Assembly: GCA_947626615.1 (NCBI GenBank)
Contig: CANQSW010000024.1
Coordinates: forward strand, 1-13,164
Reading direction: 5' to 3'
Source: an uncultured Peptococcaceae bacterium
GTDB lineage: Bacteria; Bacillota; Dehalobacteriia; UBA4068; UBA4997
DNA: 13,164 bases
Positions 1-6,543 of the stretch are shown piece by piece. Both the position numbers and the translations under genes were made by a program. The number at the start of each line of letters is the position of its first letter. Positions within the stretch are counted from its first letter, which is position 1. The notes under the pieces were generated by a model. It saw only the letters and a program-made list of their open reading frames with translations. It was not told where the DNA came from and made no database searches.

Positions 1-348
1 CAGAAGCCGCAGGTTAAGGTGGTGGCGGTGGAGCCGGCCTCGTCTCCCGTGCTTTCCGGCGGGGCGGCCGGCCCGCATAAGATTCAGGGCATCGGCGCGG
101 GCTTCGTGCCGGATACGCTGAACACGTCCGTTTACGACGAGATCATTGCCGTGACCAACGAGGACGCTTTTGCCACCGGGCGCAGCCTGGCCCGCACGGA
201 GGGGCTGCTGGTGGGCATATCCTCCGGCGCGGCCGTGTTTGCGGCCTCAGAACTCGCCAAACGGCCCGAAAACCGGGGCAAGGTCATCGTTGCGCTGCTG
301 CCCGATACCGGCGAGCGCTATCTCTCCACCCCGATGTTCGCCGATTGA
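1..348 (+). CDS. cysK: Cysteine synthase (O-acetylserine sulfhydrylase), C-terminal part only
   Basis: The reading frame is open from the first base and ends at TGA 346-348, giving about 115 residues of a PLP-dependent enzyme of the cysteine synthase / cystathionine beta-synthase fold. In this family the enzyme makes L-cysteine from O-acetylserine and sulfide in the cytoplasm. Visible motifs are HKIQGIGAGFVP, the GISSGAA stretch (in the family this Ser/Gly loop contacts the PLP pyridine nitrogen and active site), and the C-terminal PDTGERYLST typical of bacterial CysK. The catalytic lysine and N-terminal half lie upstream of the window, so CysK and CysM-type paralogues cannot be fully separated, but the HKIQGIGAGFVP region favours CysK. 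The gene ends 42 bases before the gatC promoter. Only a weak 4-bp hairpin (361-375) follows it, so no clear terminator is seen. Confidence 0.9.
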   Translation, partial: QKPQVKVVAVEPASSPVLSGGAAGPHKIQGIGAGFVPDTLNTSVYDEIIAVTNEDAFATGRSLARTEGLLVGISSGAAVFAASELAKRPENRGKVIVALLPDTGERYLSTPMFAD

Positions 349-390
349 GCAACTTTCGGCGCGGCATTTTCCCGCATTTTAGAATAAATA

Positions 391-419
391 TTGAAAAACG
401 CCCCGCGCTATGCTAAAAT
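391..419 (+). promoter_or_regulatory. Promoter of gatCAB(-purC), sigma-A type with extended -10
   Basis: A -35 box TTGAAA (391-396) is separated by exactly 17 bases from a -10 box TAAAAT (414-419), and TGC (411-413) just before it makes an extended -10. The predicted transcription start is near 426, about 93 bases before the gatC start codon. The local A+T richness contrasts with the GC-rich surroundings. The same TGnTAAAAT -10 recurs before tig and lon. The spacing and match are seen directly; activity is inferred. Confidence 0.72.
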
Positions 420-445
420 AAATACTTGGAAAATCAGGTGCAGTT

Positions 446-489
446 CGGGCGGCCGGCCAAAAAACGGCAGGCCGCTTCGGGCTGTGCCC
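446..489 (+). other. Structured leader of gatC mRNA: two hairpins
   Basis: GCGGCC (449-454) pairs with GGCCGC (470-475), and inside it GCC (456-458) pairs with GGC (466-468) around an A-rich loop, with one G-A mismatch between the two helices. A second short hairpin, GGGC (479-482) with GCCC (486-489), follows and leads into TTTGTTGCTT. This could be an attenuator or merely leader structure. I see no T-box, riboswitch core or leader peptide, so the role is unknown. Confidence 0.35.
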
Positions 490-518
490 TTTGTTGCTTA
501 AAGACGGGAGGCTTACTG

Positions 519-806
519 ATGGAAATTGACGCGAAAATGGTCGAATACGTGGCAGAGCTGGCCAAACTCCGCTTATCCGAGCCGGAAAAGGCCGCCATGC
601 AGCAGGATCTTACCAAAGTGCTGCAATATATGGACGTGCTGAACCAGCTGGACACCGCCGACGTGCCGCCGCTGACGCACGTTTCCGGCGTGGAAAACGT
701 TTTCCGCGAGGACGAGGCTAAGCCCAGCTTCGGCCGCGAGAAAATTCTGCAAAACGCCATCGCGGTGGAGGACGGCTGCTTCAAAGTGCCGCAAACGGTG
801 GAATGA
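519..806 (+). CDS. gatC: Asp-tRNA(Asn)/Glu-tRNA(Gln) amidotransferase subunit C
   Basis: A 95-residue protein starting MEIDAKMVEYVAELAKLRL, matching the small helical GatC subunit in length and pattern (early 'VEYVAELAKLRLSEPE', then 'VLQYMDVLNQLDTADVPPLTH', then 'FREDEAKPS'). GatC wraps around GatA and steadies the GatA-GatB complex; it is not itself catalytic. The start at ATG 519 is chosen because GGGAGG (506-511) sits 7 bases upstream and homology begins there. The frame is open further back to a TTG at 426, but that extension shows no GatC-like sequence and would start at the predicted transcription start. It is the first gene of the gatC-gatA-gatB operon, 35 bases before gatA. Confidence 0.95.
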   Translation: MEIDAKMVEYVAELAKLRLSEPEKAAMQQDLTKVLQYMDVLNQLDTADVPPLTHVSGVENVFREDEAKPSFGREKILQNAIAVEDGCFKVPQTVE

Positions 807-841
807 CCCTGGCTTTGGCCAATTTTTAAGGAGGCTATATC

Positions 842-2302
842 ATGCGGGAGAAAACGGCAAAAGAGCTGCGCGCGGCCCTGAAGGCCGGCGAGACCTCGGC
901 GGCGGCGCTGGCGGAGTGCTATCTGGCGAAGATAGCGGCCGAAGACGCGGCTTATCATGCCTATAACACGATAAACGAGCGGGCGGCGGCGGAGGCCGCC
1001 GCGGTGGACAAGCGCCTGGCGGACGGCCTGGATTCGCCGCTGGCCGGCGTGCCGGTGGCCATAAAAGACAACATCGCCACCGAGACCATGCCCACCACCT
1101 GCAGTTCTAAAATATTGCAGGGCTTTATGTCGCCTTATAACGCGACGGTGATCGAAAAGCTGGCCGCGGCGGGCGCGGTGCTGCTCGGCAAGACGAATAT
1201 GGACGAATTCGCCATGGGCAGCACGACGGAGACTTCCTGCACCGGGGTGACCAAAAACCCCTGGGATACCGCAAAAGTGCCGGGCGGCAGCTCCGGCGGC
1301 TCGGCGGCGGCGGTGGCGGCGGGGCTTGCCCCGGTGGCGCTGGGCTCCGATACCGGCGGCTCGATCCGCCAACCCTGCGCTTATTGCGGCCTGACGGGCA
1401 TGAAGCCCACCTATGGCGCGGTCTCGCGCTACGGTCTTTTGGCCTACGGTTCGTCGCTCGATCAGATCGGGCCGATAGCCCACACGGCGGCGGACTGCGC
1501 GGCGGTGCTGCAAGTGATCGCCGGGTATGACGAAAAAGACAGCACCTCCGCCAAGGACGTGCGGTTCGATTTTGCCGCGGCGCTCACCGGGGATATCGCC
1601 GGCAAGAAGATCGGCCTGCCCAAAAACTATCTGGGCGAGGGGCTGGACGCGGAGATTCGCGCGGCAATTCTTGCGGCGGCGGAGCAATTCGCCGCGCTGG
1701 GCGCTGAGATCGAAGAATTTGAAATGCCGATGCTGGAATACGCCGTGCCGGCCTATTATATCATCGCCAGCGCGGAGGCCAGTTCCAATCTTTCCCGCTA
1801 TGACGGCATAAAATACGGCTATCACCCGGAGGGCTTCGCCGATCTGGAGGATCTTTATCTTTCGGCCAGAAGCGAGGGCTTCGGCCCGGAGGTGAAGCGG
1901 CGCATCATGCTGGGGACGTTTGCGCTTTCCTCCGGCTATTACGACGCTTATTACCAGAAGGCGCTGAAGGTGCGGGCGCTGATCCGCCAGAACTTTGACG
2001 CGGCCTTTGCCAAATACGACGCTATAATCAGCCCGGTGGCCCCGACCACCGCGCCCCGCCTGGGCGAGAGCCTCTCCGACCCGCTGGCGATGTATCTTTC
2101 CGATATCTACACCGTGGCGGTCAATCTGGTGGGGATACCCGCTATCTCGCTGCCCTGCGGCTTCGACGCGGCGGGTATGCCGATAGGTATGCAGCTTTTG
2201 GGCGCTATGTGGAGCGACGACAAGCTGATCGATCTGGCGCACGCTTATCAGCTGCACACGGATTGGCACGAAAAATCCCCCGCGCGGAAGGAGGCGGAAT
2301 GA
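842..2302 (+). CDS. gatA: Asp-tRNA(Asn)/Glu-tRNA(Gln) amidotransferase subunit A (glutaminase/amidase)
   Basis: A 486-residue amidase-signature enzyme, normal length for GatA. It hydrolyses glutamine and feeds the ammonia to GatB, which amidates Glu-tRNA(Gln) or Asp-tRNA(Asn). The Ser-cisSer-Lys triad is intact: Lys75 in PVAIKDNIA, Ser150 in PGGSSGGSAAA and the nucleophile Ser174 in SDTGGSIRQP. The spacing is that expected from well-studied GatA proteins, offset by about four residues. AAGGAGG (828-834) lies 7 bases before the ATG. The stop codon overlaps the start of gatB, which indicates translational coupling and equal subunit supply. No truncation or unusual residue was seen. Confidence 0.97.
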   Translation: MREKTAKELRAALKAGETSAAALAECYLAKIAAEDAAYHAYNTINERAAAEAAAVDKRLADGLDSPLAGVPVAIKDNIATETMPTTCSSKILQGFMSPYNATVIEKLAAAGAVLLGKTNMDEFAMGSTTETSCTGVTKNPWDTAKVPGGSSGGSAAAVAAGLAPVALGSDTGGSIRQPCAYCGLTGMKPTYGAVSRYGLLAYGSSLDQIGPIAHTAADCAAVLQVIAGYDEKDSTSAKDVRFDFAAALTGDIAGKKIGLPKNYLGEGLDAEIRAAILAAAEQFAALGAEIEEFEMPMLEYAVPAYYIIASAEASSNLSRYDGIKYGYHPEGFADLEDLYLSARSEGFGPEVKRRIMLGTFALSSGYYDAYYQKALKVRALIRQNFDAAFAKYDAIISPVAPTTAPRLGESLSDPLAMYLSDIYTVAVNLVGIPAISLPCGFDAAGMPIGMQLLGAMWSDDKLIDLAHAYQLHTDWHEKSPARKEAE

Positions 2303-3756
2303 TGTCTGGCTACAAAAATACCGGCTATGAGGTGGTTATCGGCCTGGAGGTCCACGTGGAGCTGAACACCGCCACCAAGATATTCTGCAACTGCTCCACC
2401 GCTTTCGGCGCGGAGCCGAACACGCACGTCTGCCCGGTTTGCAGCGGTATGCCGGGCGTGCTGCCGGTGCTGAACCGCAAGGTGCTGGAAAAGGCCGTGG
2501 CGGCGGGCCTTGCCACCAACTGCACGATCACGCAGCAATGCAAATTCGACCGCAAAAACTACTTCTACCCCGATCTGCCCAAGGCTTATCAGACCTCGCA
2601 GCTCTATCTGCCGATCTGCCGCAACGGCTACGTGGAGATCGAGGGCGACGACGGGCCGAAAAAGGTGCGTATCCACCAGATACACATGGAGGAGGACGCC
2701 GGCAAGCTGAACCACGACGCCAAAAGCGGCAGCACGCTCATCGACTATAACCGCTGCGGCGTGCCCCTGCTGGAGATCGTCAGCGAGCCGGATATGCGCT
2801 CCGCCGCGGAGGTGCAGGCGTATCTGGAGAAGCTGAAATCCACGATGGAATACTTAAACGTCTCCGACTGCAAAATGCAGGAGGGCTCCATGCGGGCCGA
2901 CGTGAACCTCTCCGTGCGCCGCGTGGGCGACCCCGAGCTGGGCACGCGCACCGAGACGAAGAATATGAACTCCTTCAAGGCCATAGCGCGGTCGATCGAA
3001 TACGAGATCTTCCGCCAGATCGAGGTGCTGGAGGACGGCGGCCGCGTACAGCAGGAGACGCGCCGCTGGGACGACGAAAAAGGCATCGGTTACGCCATGC
3101 GCTCCAAGGAAGACGCGCACGATTACCGCTACTTCCCCGAGCCGGACTTGGCTCCGATCAACATCAGCGACGCTTATCTGGCCGAGATCGCGGCTGCTAT
3201 CCCGGAGCTGCCCGACCAGAAAAAGACGCGCTACGTGGCGGATTACAAGCTCTCCGCCTATGATGCGGCGCAGCTGACGCGCTCGCGCTATCTGGCCGAG
3301 CTTTTTGAACAGACCGTGGTGCTGGGCGGCGACCCCAAAGAGGCCGCGAACTTCCTGATCGGCGACTGTATGCGTCTGCTGAACGCCGAAGGCAGAGAGC
3401 CGGAGAGCCTCAGCTTCTCGCCGGAAAATCTGGCGGCGCTGTTAAAGCTGGTGGCCGCCAGCACGATCAACAAAACGACGGCCAAAGCCGTGTTTGAGAA
3501 GATCTACACCGAAAACATCGACCCGGCCGCTTACGTTAAGGCTAACGGGCTGGAAATGCTGAGCGACGACAGCGAGCTGGACAGCCTCATCGCCGACATC
3601 GTGGCCGCCAACCCGAAATCCGTGGCCGACTATCAGGGCGGCAAGAAAGCGGCGGCGGGCTTTTTGGTGGGCCAGGTGATGAAAGCGACCAAGGGCAAGG
3701 CCGACGCCGCCAAGGTGAACGCCAAGCTGCAGGAAATATTGAACAAGCAAGCCTAA
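2302..3756 (+). CDS. gatB: Asp-tRNA(Asn)/Glu-tRNA(Gln) amidotransferase subunit B
   Basis: A 484-residue GatB, the subunit that binds the misacylated tRNA, activates its Glu/Asp side chain with ATP and receives ammonia from GatA. It opens with YEVVIGLEVHVELNT, followed by the zinc-type cysteines Cys29, Cys31, Cys44 and Cys47 (CNC...CPVC), the RTETKNMNSF signature near residues 216-225, and a C-terminal helical YqeY-like tRNA-binding tail ending in the GQVMKATKGKADAAKVN region. Two in-frame ATGs are adjacent (2299 and 2302). I prefer 2302 because AAGGAGG (2288-2294) is then 7 bases away, as in gatC and gatA; 2299 would give one more Met and a 4-base overlap with gatA. purC follows after 26 bases without a terminator. 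Confidence 0.96.
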   Translation: MSGYKNTGYEVVIGLEVHVELNTATKIFCNCSTAFGAEPNTHVCPVCSGMPGVLPVLNRKVLEKAVAAGLATNCTITQQCKFDRKNYFYPDLPKAYQTSQLYLPICRNGYVEIEGDDGPKKVRIHQIHMEEDAGKLNHDAKSGSTLIDYNRCGVPLLEIVSEPDMRSAAEVQAYLEKLKSTMEYLNVSDCKMQEGSMRADVNLSVRRVGDPELGTRTETKNMNSFKAIARSIEYEIFRQIEVLEDGGRVQQETRRWDDEKGIGYAMRSKEDAHDYRYFPEPDLAPINISDAYLAEIAAAIPELPDQKKTRYVADYKLSAYDAAQLTRSRYLAELFEQTVVLGGDPKEAANFLIGDCMRLLNAEGREPESLSFSPENLAALLKLVAASTINKTTAKAVFEKIYTENIDPAAYVKANGLEMLSDDSELDSLIADIVAANPKSVADYQGGKKAAAGFLVGQVMKATKGKADAAKVNAKLQEILNKQA

Positions 3757-3782
3757 AAATAAACGATTTGGGGGAATGAACG

Positions 3783-4490
3783 ATGGAAATTCTGGAACAG
3801 CTTTACGAAGGCAAGGCCAAAAAGGTTTTTAAGACCTCCGACCCGGATATCTACCTGGTGCGCTACAAAGACGACGCCACCGCGTTCAACGGCGCGAAGA
3901 AGGGCAGCATCAGCGAAAAAGGCGTGGTCAACAACAAAATGAGCAATATGCTGATGCAGCGGCTGGCCGAGGCCGGCATACCCACGCATTTTGTGGAGCA
4001 GGTCTCCGACCGCGAAACATTGGTGAAGCGCGTGGAGATCGTTCCGCTGGAGGTCATCGTGCGGAACGTGGCGGCGGGCAGCTTCGCCCAGCGCTTCGGC
4101 GTGCCGGAGGGGCGGCCGCTGGCCAACCCCACGCTGGAGTTCTGCTATAAAAACGACGACCTGAACGACCCGATGATCAACGATTCGCAGATATTCGCGC
4201 TGGAGCTTGCGACGGAGCAGGAGCTGGCGGAGATCGCGAAGATCGCTTTTGCCGTGAACGACGAGCTGAAGAAGATATTCGCGGCGGTGAATATCCGCCT
4301 GATCGACTTCAAGATCGAGTGCGGCCGACTGGACGACGGCTCTATCATACTGGCGGACGAGATCTCGCCCGACACCTGCCGTCTGTGGGACGCCGACACC
4401 AACGAGAAGCTGGATAAGGACCGCTTCCGCCGCGATTTGGGCGGGGAGGTGGAGGCATATCAGGAAGTTGCCCGGCGGCTTCGATTATAA
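3783..4490 (+). CDS. purC: Phosphoribosylaminoimidazole-succinocarboxamide (SAICAR) synthase
   Basis: A 235-residue PurC, of usual bacterial length. It joins aspartate to CAIR using ATP to give SAICAR, the step just before PurB in purine synthesis. Motifs: the N-terminal YEGKAKKVF nucleotide-binding loop, KDDATAFN (29-36), the first family signature LEVIVRNVAAGS (89-100), the second LIDFKIECG (173-181) and DEISPDTCRLWD (192-203). GGGGGAA (3770-3776) precedes the ATG. The 26-base gap to gatB and absence of a promoter or terminator suggest cotranscription with gatCAB. The stop codon TAA (4488-4490) falls inside the left end of a palindromic repeat, so the last bases of the gene may have come with that element. 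Confidence 0.97.
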   Translation: MEILEQLYEGKAKKVFKTSDPDIYLVRYKDDATAFNGAKKGSISEKGVVNNKMSNMLMQRLAEAGIPTHFVEQVSDRETLVKRVEIVPLEVIVRNVAAGSFAQRFGVPEGRPLANPTLEFCYKNDDLNDPMINDSQIFALELATEQELAEIAKIAFAVNDELKKIFAAVNIRLIDFKIECGRLDDGSIILADEISPDTCRLWDADTNEKLDKDRFRRDLGGEVEAYQEVARRLRL

Positions 4491-4610
4491 AAGTCCAAGA
4501 GCAGCGCATCTGCTGTGTCGTCATTCGGCTCACTTGTCGGCGTACCATTAGTACGCCTCCGGCGATTCGCCGACTGACTCCTTGCATCTGCACCACTCTT
4601 GAACTTTTAT
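4487..4610. repeat. Palindromic repeat element, copy 1 (MITE-like, 124 nt)
   Basis: The two ends are imperfect inverted repeats of 22 bases: 4487-4508 begins ATAAAAGT and 4589-4610 ends ACTTTTAT, matching at 18 of 22 positions. Inside is a perfect 7-bp hairpin, GGCGTAC/GTACGCC with loop CATTA, and a short palindrome CGGCGATTCGCCG. The octamer GCATCTGC occurs near both ends in the same orientation. No reading frame of note is present and no target-site duplication is obvious. It resembles a non-autonomous mobile palindrome or a structured RNA element. Its left end overlaps the purC stop codon. Identity to any named repeat family is not known to me. Confidence 0.75.
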
Positions 4611-4626
4611 TTGGTAGAGGAAGGCG

Positions 4627-4816
4627 AAGTCCAATAGCGGCGCATCTGCTGTGTCGTCATTTGGCTCACTTGTCGGCGTACTATTAGTACGCCTCCGGCG
4701 ACTCACAGCCGAGCGCCCAAGAAACCGAGCCGCAGGCGATGGTTGATTGGAATCGCGAGGAGTACCCGAAAGGGTGCAGCCGACTCCTTGCATCTGCACC
4801 ACTCTTGAACTTTTAT
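4627..4816. repeat. Palindromic repeat element, copy 2 (longer middle)
   Basis: Positions 4627-4701 match copy 1 (4491-4565) at 71 of 75 bases, and 4782-4816 match copy 1 (4576-4610) at all 35 bases. The middle is different: 80 bases (4702-4781) replace about 10 in copy 1. That middle contains a hairpin with stem GTACCC/GGGTGC and a GAAA tetraloop (4762-4777), and GCGAT/ATCGC arms (4736-4740, 4752-4756). The left terminal repeat is eroded at its outermost bases, while the right one is intact. So both ends are conserved and the centre varies between copies. Confidence 0.75.
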
Positions 4817-4896
4817 AGGGTAGAAAAGGGTGCTGACGCTTGTAAAGTGCAAAGAGTGCGCGAAAGGGTATGCCAACTTTATTTGGTAGAGGACGG
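4817..4896. repeat. Degenerate repeat fragments of the same family
   Basis: The stretch after copy 2 repeats the flank of copy 1: AACTTTATTTGGTAGAGG (from 4875) matches AACTTTTATTTGGTAGAGG (from 4602) with one base deleted, and a similar 14-mer (GGGTAGAAAAGGG) follows copy 2. TAAAGTGCAAAGAGTG near 4840 resembles the inverted terminal repeat of the element. GCGAAAGGGT recalls the GAAA hairpin of copy 2. I read this as a decayed third copy. Confidence 0.5.
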
Positions 4897-4980
4897 TAAA
4901 AGCTCAATAACGCCGCTCTGCCGTTAAATAAAATGAACTTGCAGCGATACTTATAAATCTTATATTTAAGGAAGAACGCC
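4897..4980. other. Rest of the purC-purB gap
   Basis: This A+T-rich stretch contains only the purB ribosome binding site AAGGAAG (4968-4974). No convincing promoter was found: TTGCAG (4939-4944) and TATATT (4961-4966) are 16 bases apart but would start transcription on top of the ribosome binding site. A distant ACGG/CCGT pairing (4893-4896 with 4921-4924) is too weak to call a terminator. How purB is transcribed is therefore open: either by read-through from purC or from a promoter I cannot recognise. Confidence 0.4.
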
Positions 4981-6414
4981 ATGAGTACAGACAATTACAC
5001 CAGCCCGCTTTCCACGCGCTATGCCAGCCGCGAAATGCAGTTCATCTTCTCGGCGGACAACAAATTCCGCACCTGGCGGCGGCTCTGGATCGCGCTGGCC
5101 GAGACCGAGCGCGAGCTGGGCCTGCCGATAACCGAGGCGCAGATCGCGGAGCTTAAAGCGCACGCCGAGGATATCGACTATGACGCGGCGGCGGCCTACG
5201 AAAAGCAGCTGCGCCACGACGTTATGGCGCATGTTCACGCCTACGGCGACTGCTGCCCGCAGGCTAAGGGCATTATCCACCTTGGGGCCACCAGCTGTTA
5301 CGTGGGCGACAACACCGACGTTATCATCATGCGCGACGCTTTGCAGCTGGTGCGTCAGAAGCTGGTGAACGTGATCGCCAAGCTGGCCGATTTTGCGGAC
5401 AAATACAAAGACCTGCCGACGCTGGCGTTCACGCATTTCCAGCCGGCCCAGCCCACCACCGTGGGCAAGCGCGCGACGCTCTGGGCGCAGGATCTGCTGC
5501 TGGACCTGGCGGAGGTGGAATATCGTCTTGGCACGCTGAAGCTGCTGGGCTCCAAGGGCACGACGGGCACGCAGGCGAGCTTTTTGGAGCTTTTCGAGGG
5601 CGACCATGCCAAGGTTAAAGAGGCCGAGGCGCGTATCGCGGCCAAAATGGGCTTTGACAGCTGCTTTGCCGTTTCCGGGCAGACGTATTCGCGCAAGCTG
5701 GATTCTATGGTGCTGAACACGCTGGCCGGCGTGGCGCAGAGCGCGCACAAATTCTCCAACGATATCCGCCTGCTGCAGCACCTAAAAGAGATCGAAGAAC
5801 CGTTTGAGAAGAACCAGATCGGCTCTTCTGCCATGGCGTATAAGCGTAACCCCATGCGCTCCGAGCGCATAGCCTCGCTTTCGCGCTACGTGCTGATCGA
5901 CGCGCTGAACCCGGCCGTTACGGCGGCGACGCAATGGTTCGAGCGCACGCTGGACGATTCCGCCAACAAGCGCATCGCCGTGCCGGAGGCGTTTTTGGCG
6001 GTGGACGCGATATTGGAGCTTTATTTGAACGTGGCCGACGGGCTGGTGGTCTATCCCAAGGTGATCGAAAAGCACCTGCGGGCGGAGCTGCCTTTTATGG
6101 CGACGGAAAATATTATGATGGACGCCGTGAAGGCCGGCGGCGACCGGCAGGAGCTGCACGAAAAGATCCGCCAATATTCCATGCAGGCGGCCGACCGCGT
6201 GAAGCGCGAGGGCGGCGAGAACAACCTGCTGGAGCTGATCGCGGCCGACCCGGCTTTTAAGACCGACCTTACGGCGCTGGAGCAGCTGCTGCGGCCGGAA
6301 AATTACGTAGGCCGGGCGCCGCAGCAGGTGGAGGAATTTCTGGCGGCGGAGGTGCGCCCCGTGCTGGCCAAATACGCCGGCGATCTGGGCCGCACGGCGG
6401 AGATATTCGTCTGA
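4981..6414 (+). CDS. purB: Adenylosuccinate lyase, long eukaryote-like type
   Basis: A 477-residue adenylosuccinate lyase. It removes fumarate from SAICAR (making AICAR) and from adenylosuccinate (making AMP). Family motifs: RHDVMAHVH with His79, GIIHLGATSCYVGDNTD (97-113), FTHFQPAQPTTVGKR with His152, KGTTGTQASF, the fumarate-lyase signature GSSAMAYKRNP (281-291) carrying the active-site serine loop, and QWFERTLDDSANKR. Length and these blocks resemble the animal ADSL form (about 480 residues) more than the roughly 430-residue Bacillus PurB. The signature has Ala where many lyases have Pro (GSSAMP), at a position the family pattern leaves free. AAGGAAG (4968-4974) precedes the ATG. Its pathway neighbour purC is separated from it by the repeat cluster. 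Confidence 0.97.
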   Translation: MSTDNYTSPLSTRYASREMQFIFSADNKFRTWRRLWIALAETERELGLPITEAQIAELKAHAEDIDYDAAAAYEKQLRHDVMAHVHAYGDCCPQAKGIIHLGATSCYVGDNTDVIIMRDALQLVRQKLVNVIAKLADFADKYKDLPTLAFTHFQPAQPTTVGKRATLWAQDLLLDLAEVEYRLGTLKLLGSKGTTGTQASFLELFEGDHAKVKEAEARIAAKMGFDSCFAVSGQTYSRKLDSMVLNTLAGVAQSAHKFSNDIRLLQHLKEIEEPFEKNQIGSSAMAYKRNPMRSERIASLSRYVLIDALNPAVTAATQWFERTLDDSANKRIAVPEAFLAVDAILELYLNVADGLVVYPKVIEKHLRAELPFMATENIMMDAVKAGGDRQELHEKIRQYSMQAADRVKREGGENNLLELIAADPAFKTDLTALEQLLRPENYVGRAPQQVEEFLAAEVRPVLAKYAGDLGRTAEIFV

Positions 6415-6423
6415 TCCGGCGTT

Positions 6424-6432
6424 TGGTAAAAT
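6424..6432 (+). promoter_or_regulatory. Possible tig-clpP-clpX promoter (extended -10)
   Basis: TGGTAAAAT matches the extended -10 form seen before gatC and lon. At 17-base spacing the -35 position (6404-6409, TATTCG, inside the end of purB) is poor, so the call rests on the extended -10 alone. Transcription would start near 6439, giving a leader of about 105 bases with hairpins before tig. Confidence 0.45.
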
Positions 6433-6473
6433 TTCCCCCGGGCAAGGCAGGAAAACCGCCCGCCGGTGGGGAA
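6433..6473 (+). other. Hairpin in the purB-tig gap
   Basis: TTCCCC (6433-6438) pairs with GGGGAA (6468-6473), and inside it CGGGC (6439-6443) pairs with GCCCG (6458-6462), with a further GG/CC. The sequence after it is ATA-rich and lacks a T tract, so it is not a standard intrinsic terminator. It could be leader structure of tig mRNA or a weak purB terminator. A second palindrome, GCCGCCCGGCGGC (6509-6521), lies just before the tig ribosome binding site. Confidence 0.4.
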
Positions 6474-6543
6474 TATAAATAATTCGGCGCTTTCCGGCGC
6501 GATTTTGGCCGCCCGGCGGCAAACAGGAGGCAATTTTTAAGCT

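Noticed and set aside
361..380. Terminator after cysK
   Set aside because: The stem GCGG/CCGC has only four pairs and is followed by ATTTTAG, with no real T tract.
426..518. Longer gatC starting at TTG 426
   Set aside because: It would begin at the predicted transcription start and add 31 residues unlike GatC, while ATG 519 has a well-placed ribosome binding site.
434..2269. A 611-codon open frame on the minus strand opposite gatC and gatA
   Set aside because: It is a product of GC-rich codon use in the opposite frame. It is Arg/His/Gly-rich with no recognisable domain, and the + strand holds two certain genes.
4487..4896. CRISPR array
   Set aside because: There are only two main copies, the repeats are far too long, and there is no regular spacer pattern.
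4548..4994. Minus-strand frame of 148 codons, and a + strand frame of 62 codons (4739-4927), in the purC-purB gap
   Set aside because: Both run through the repeats, with no conserved motif and no good ribosome binding site. The repeat structure explains the region better.
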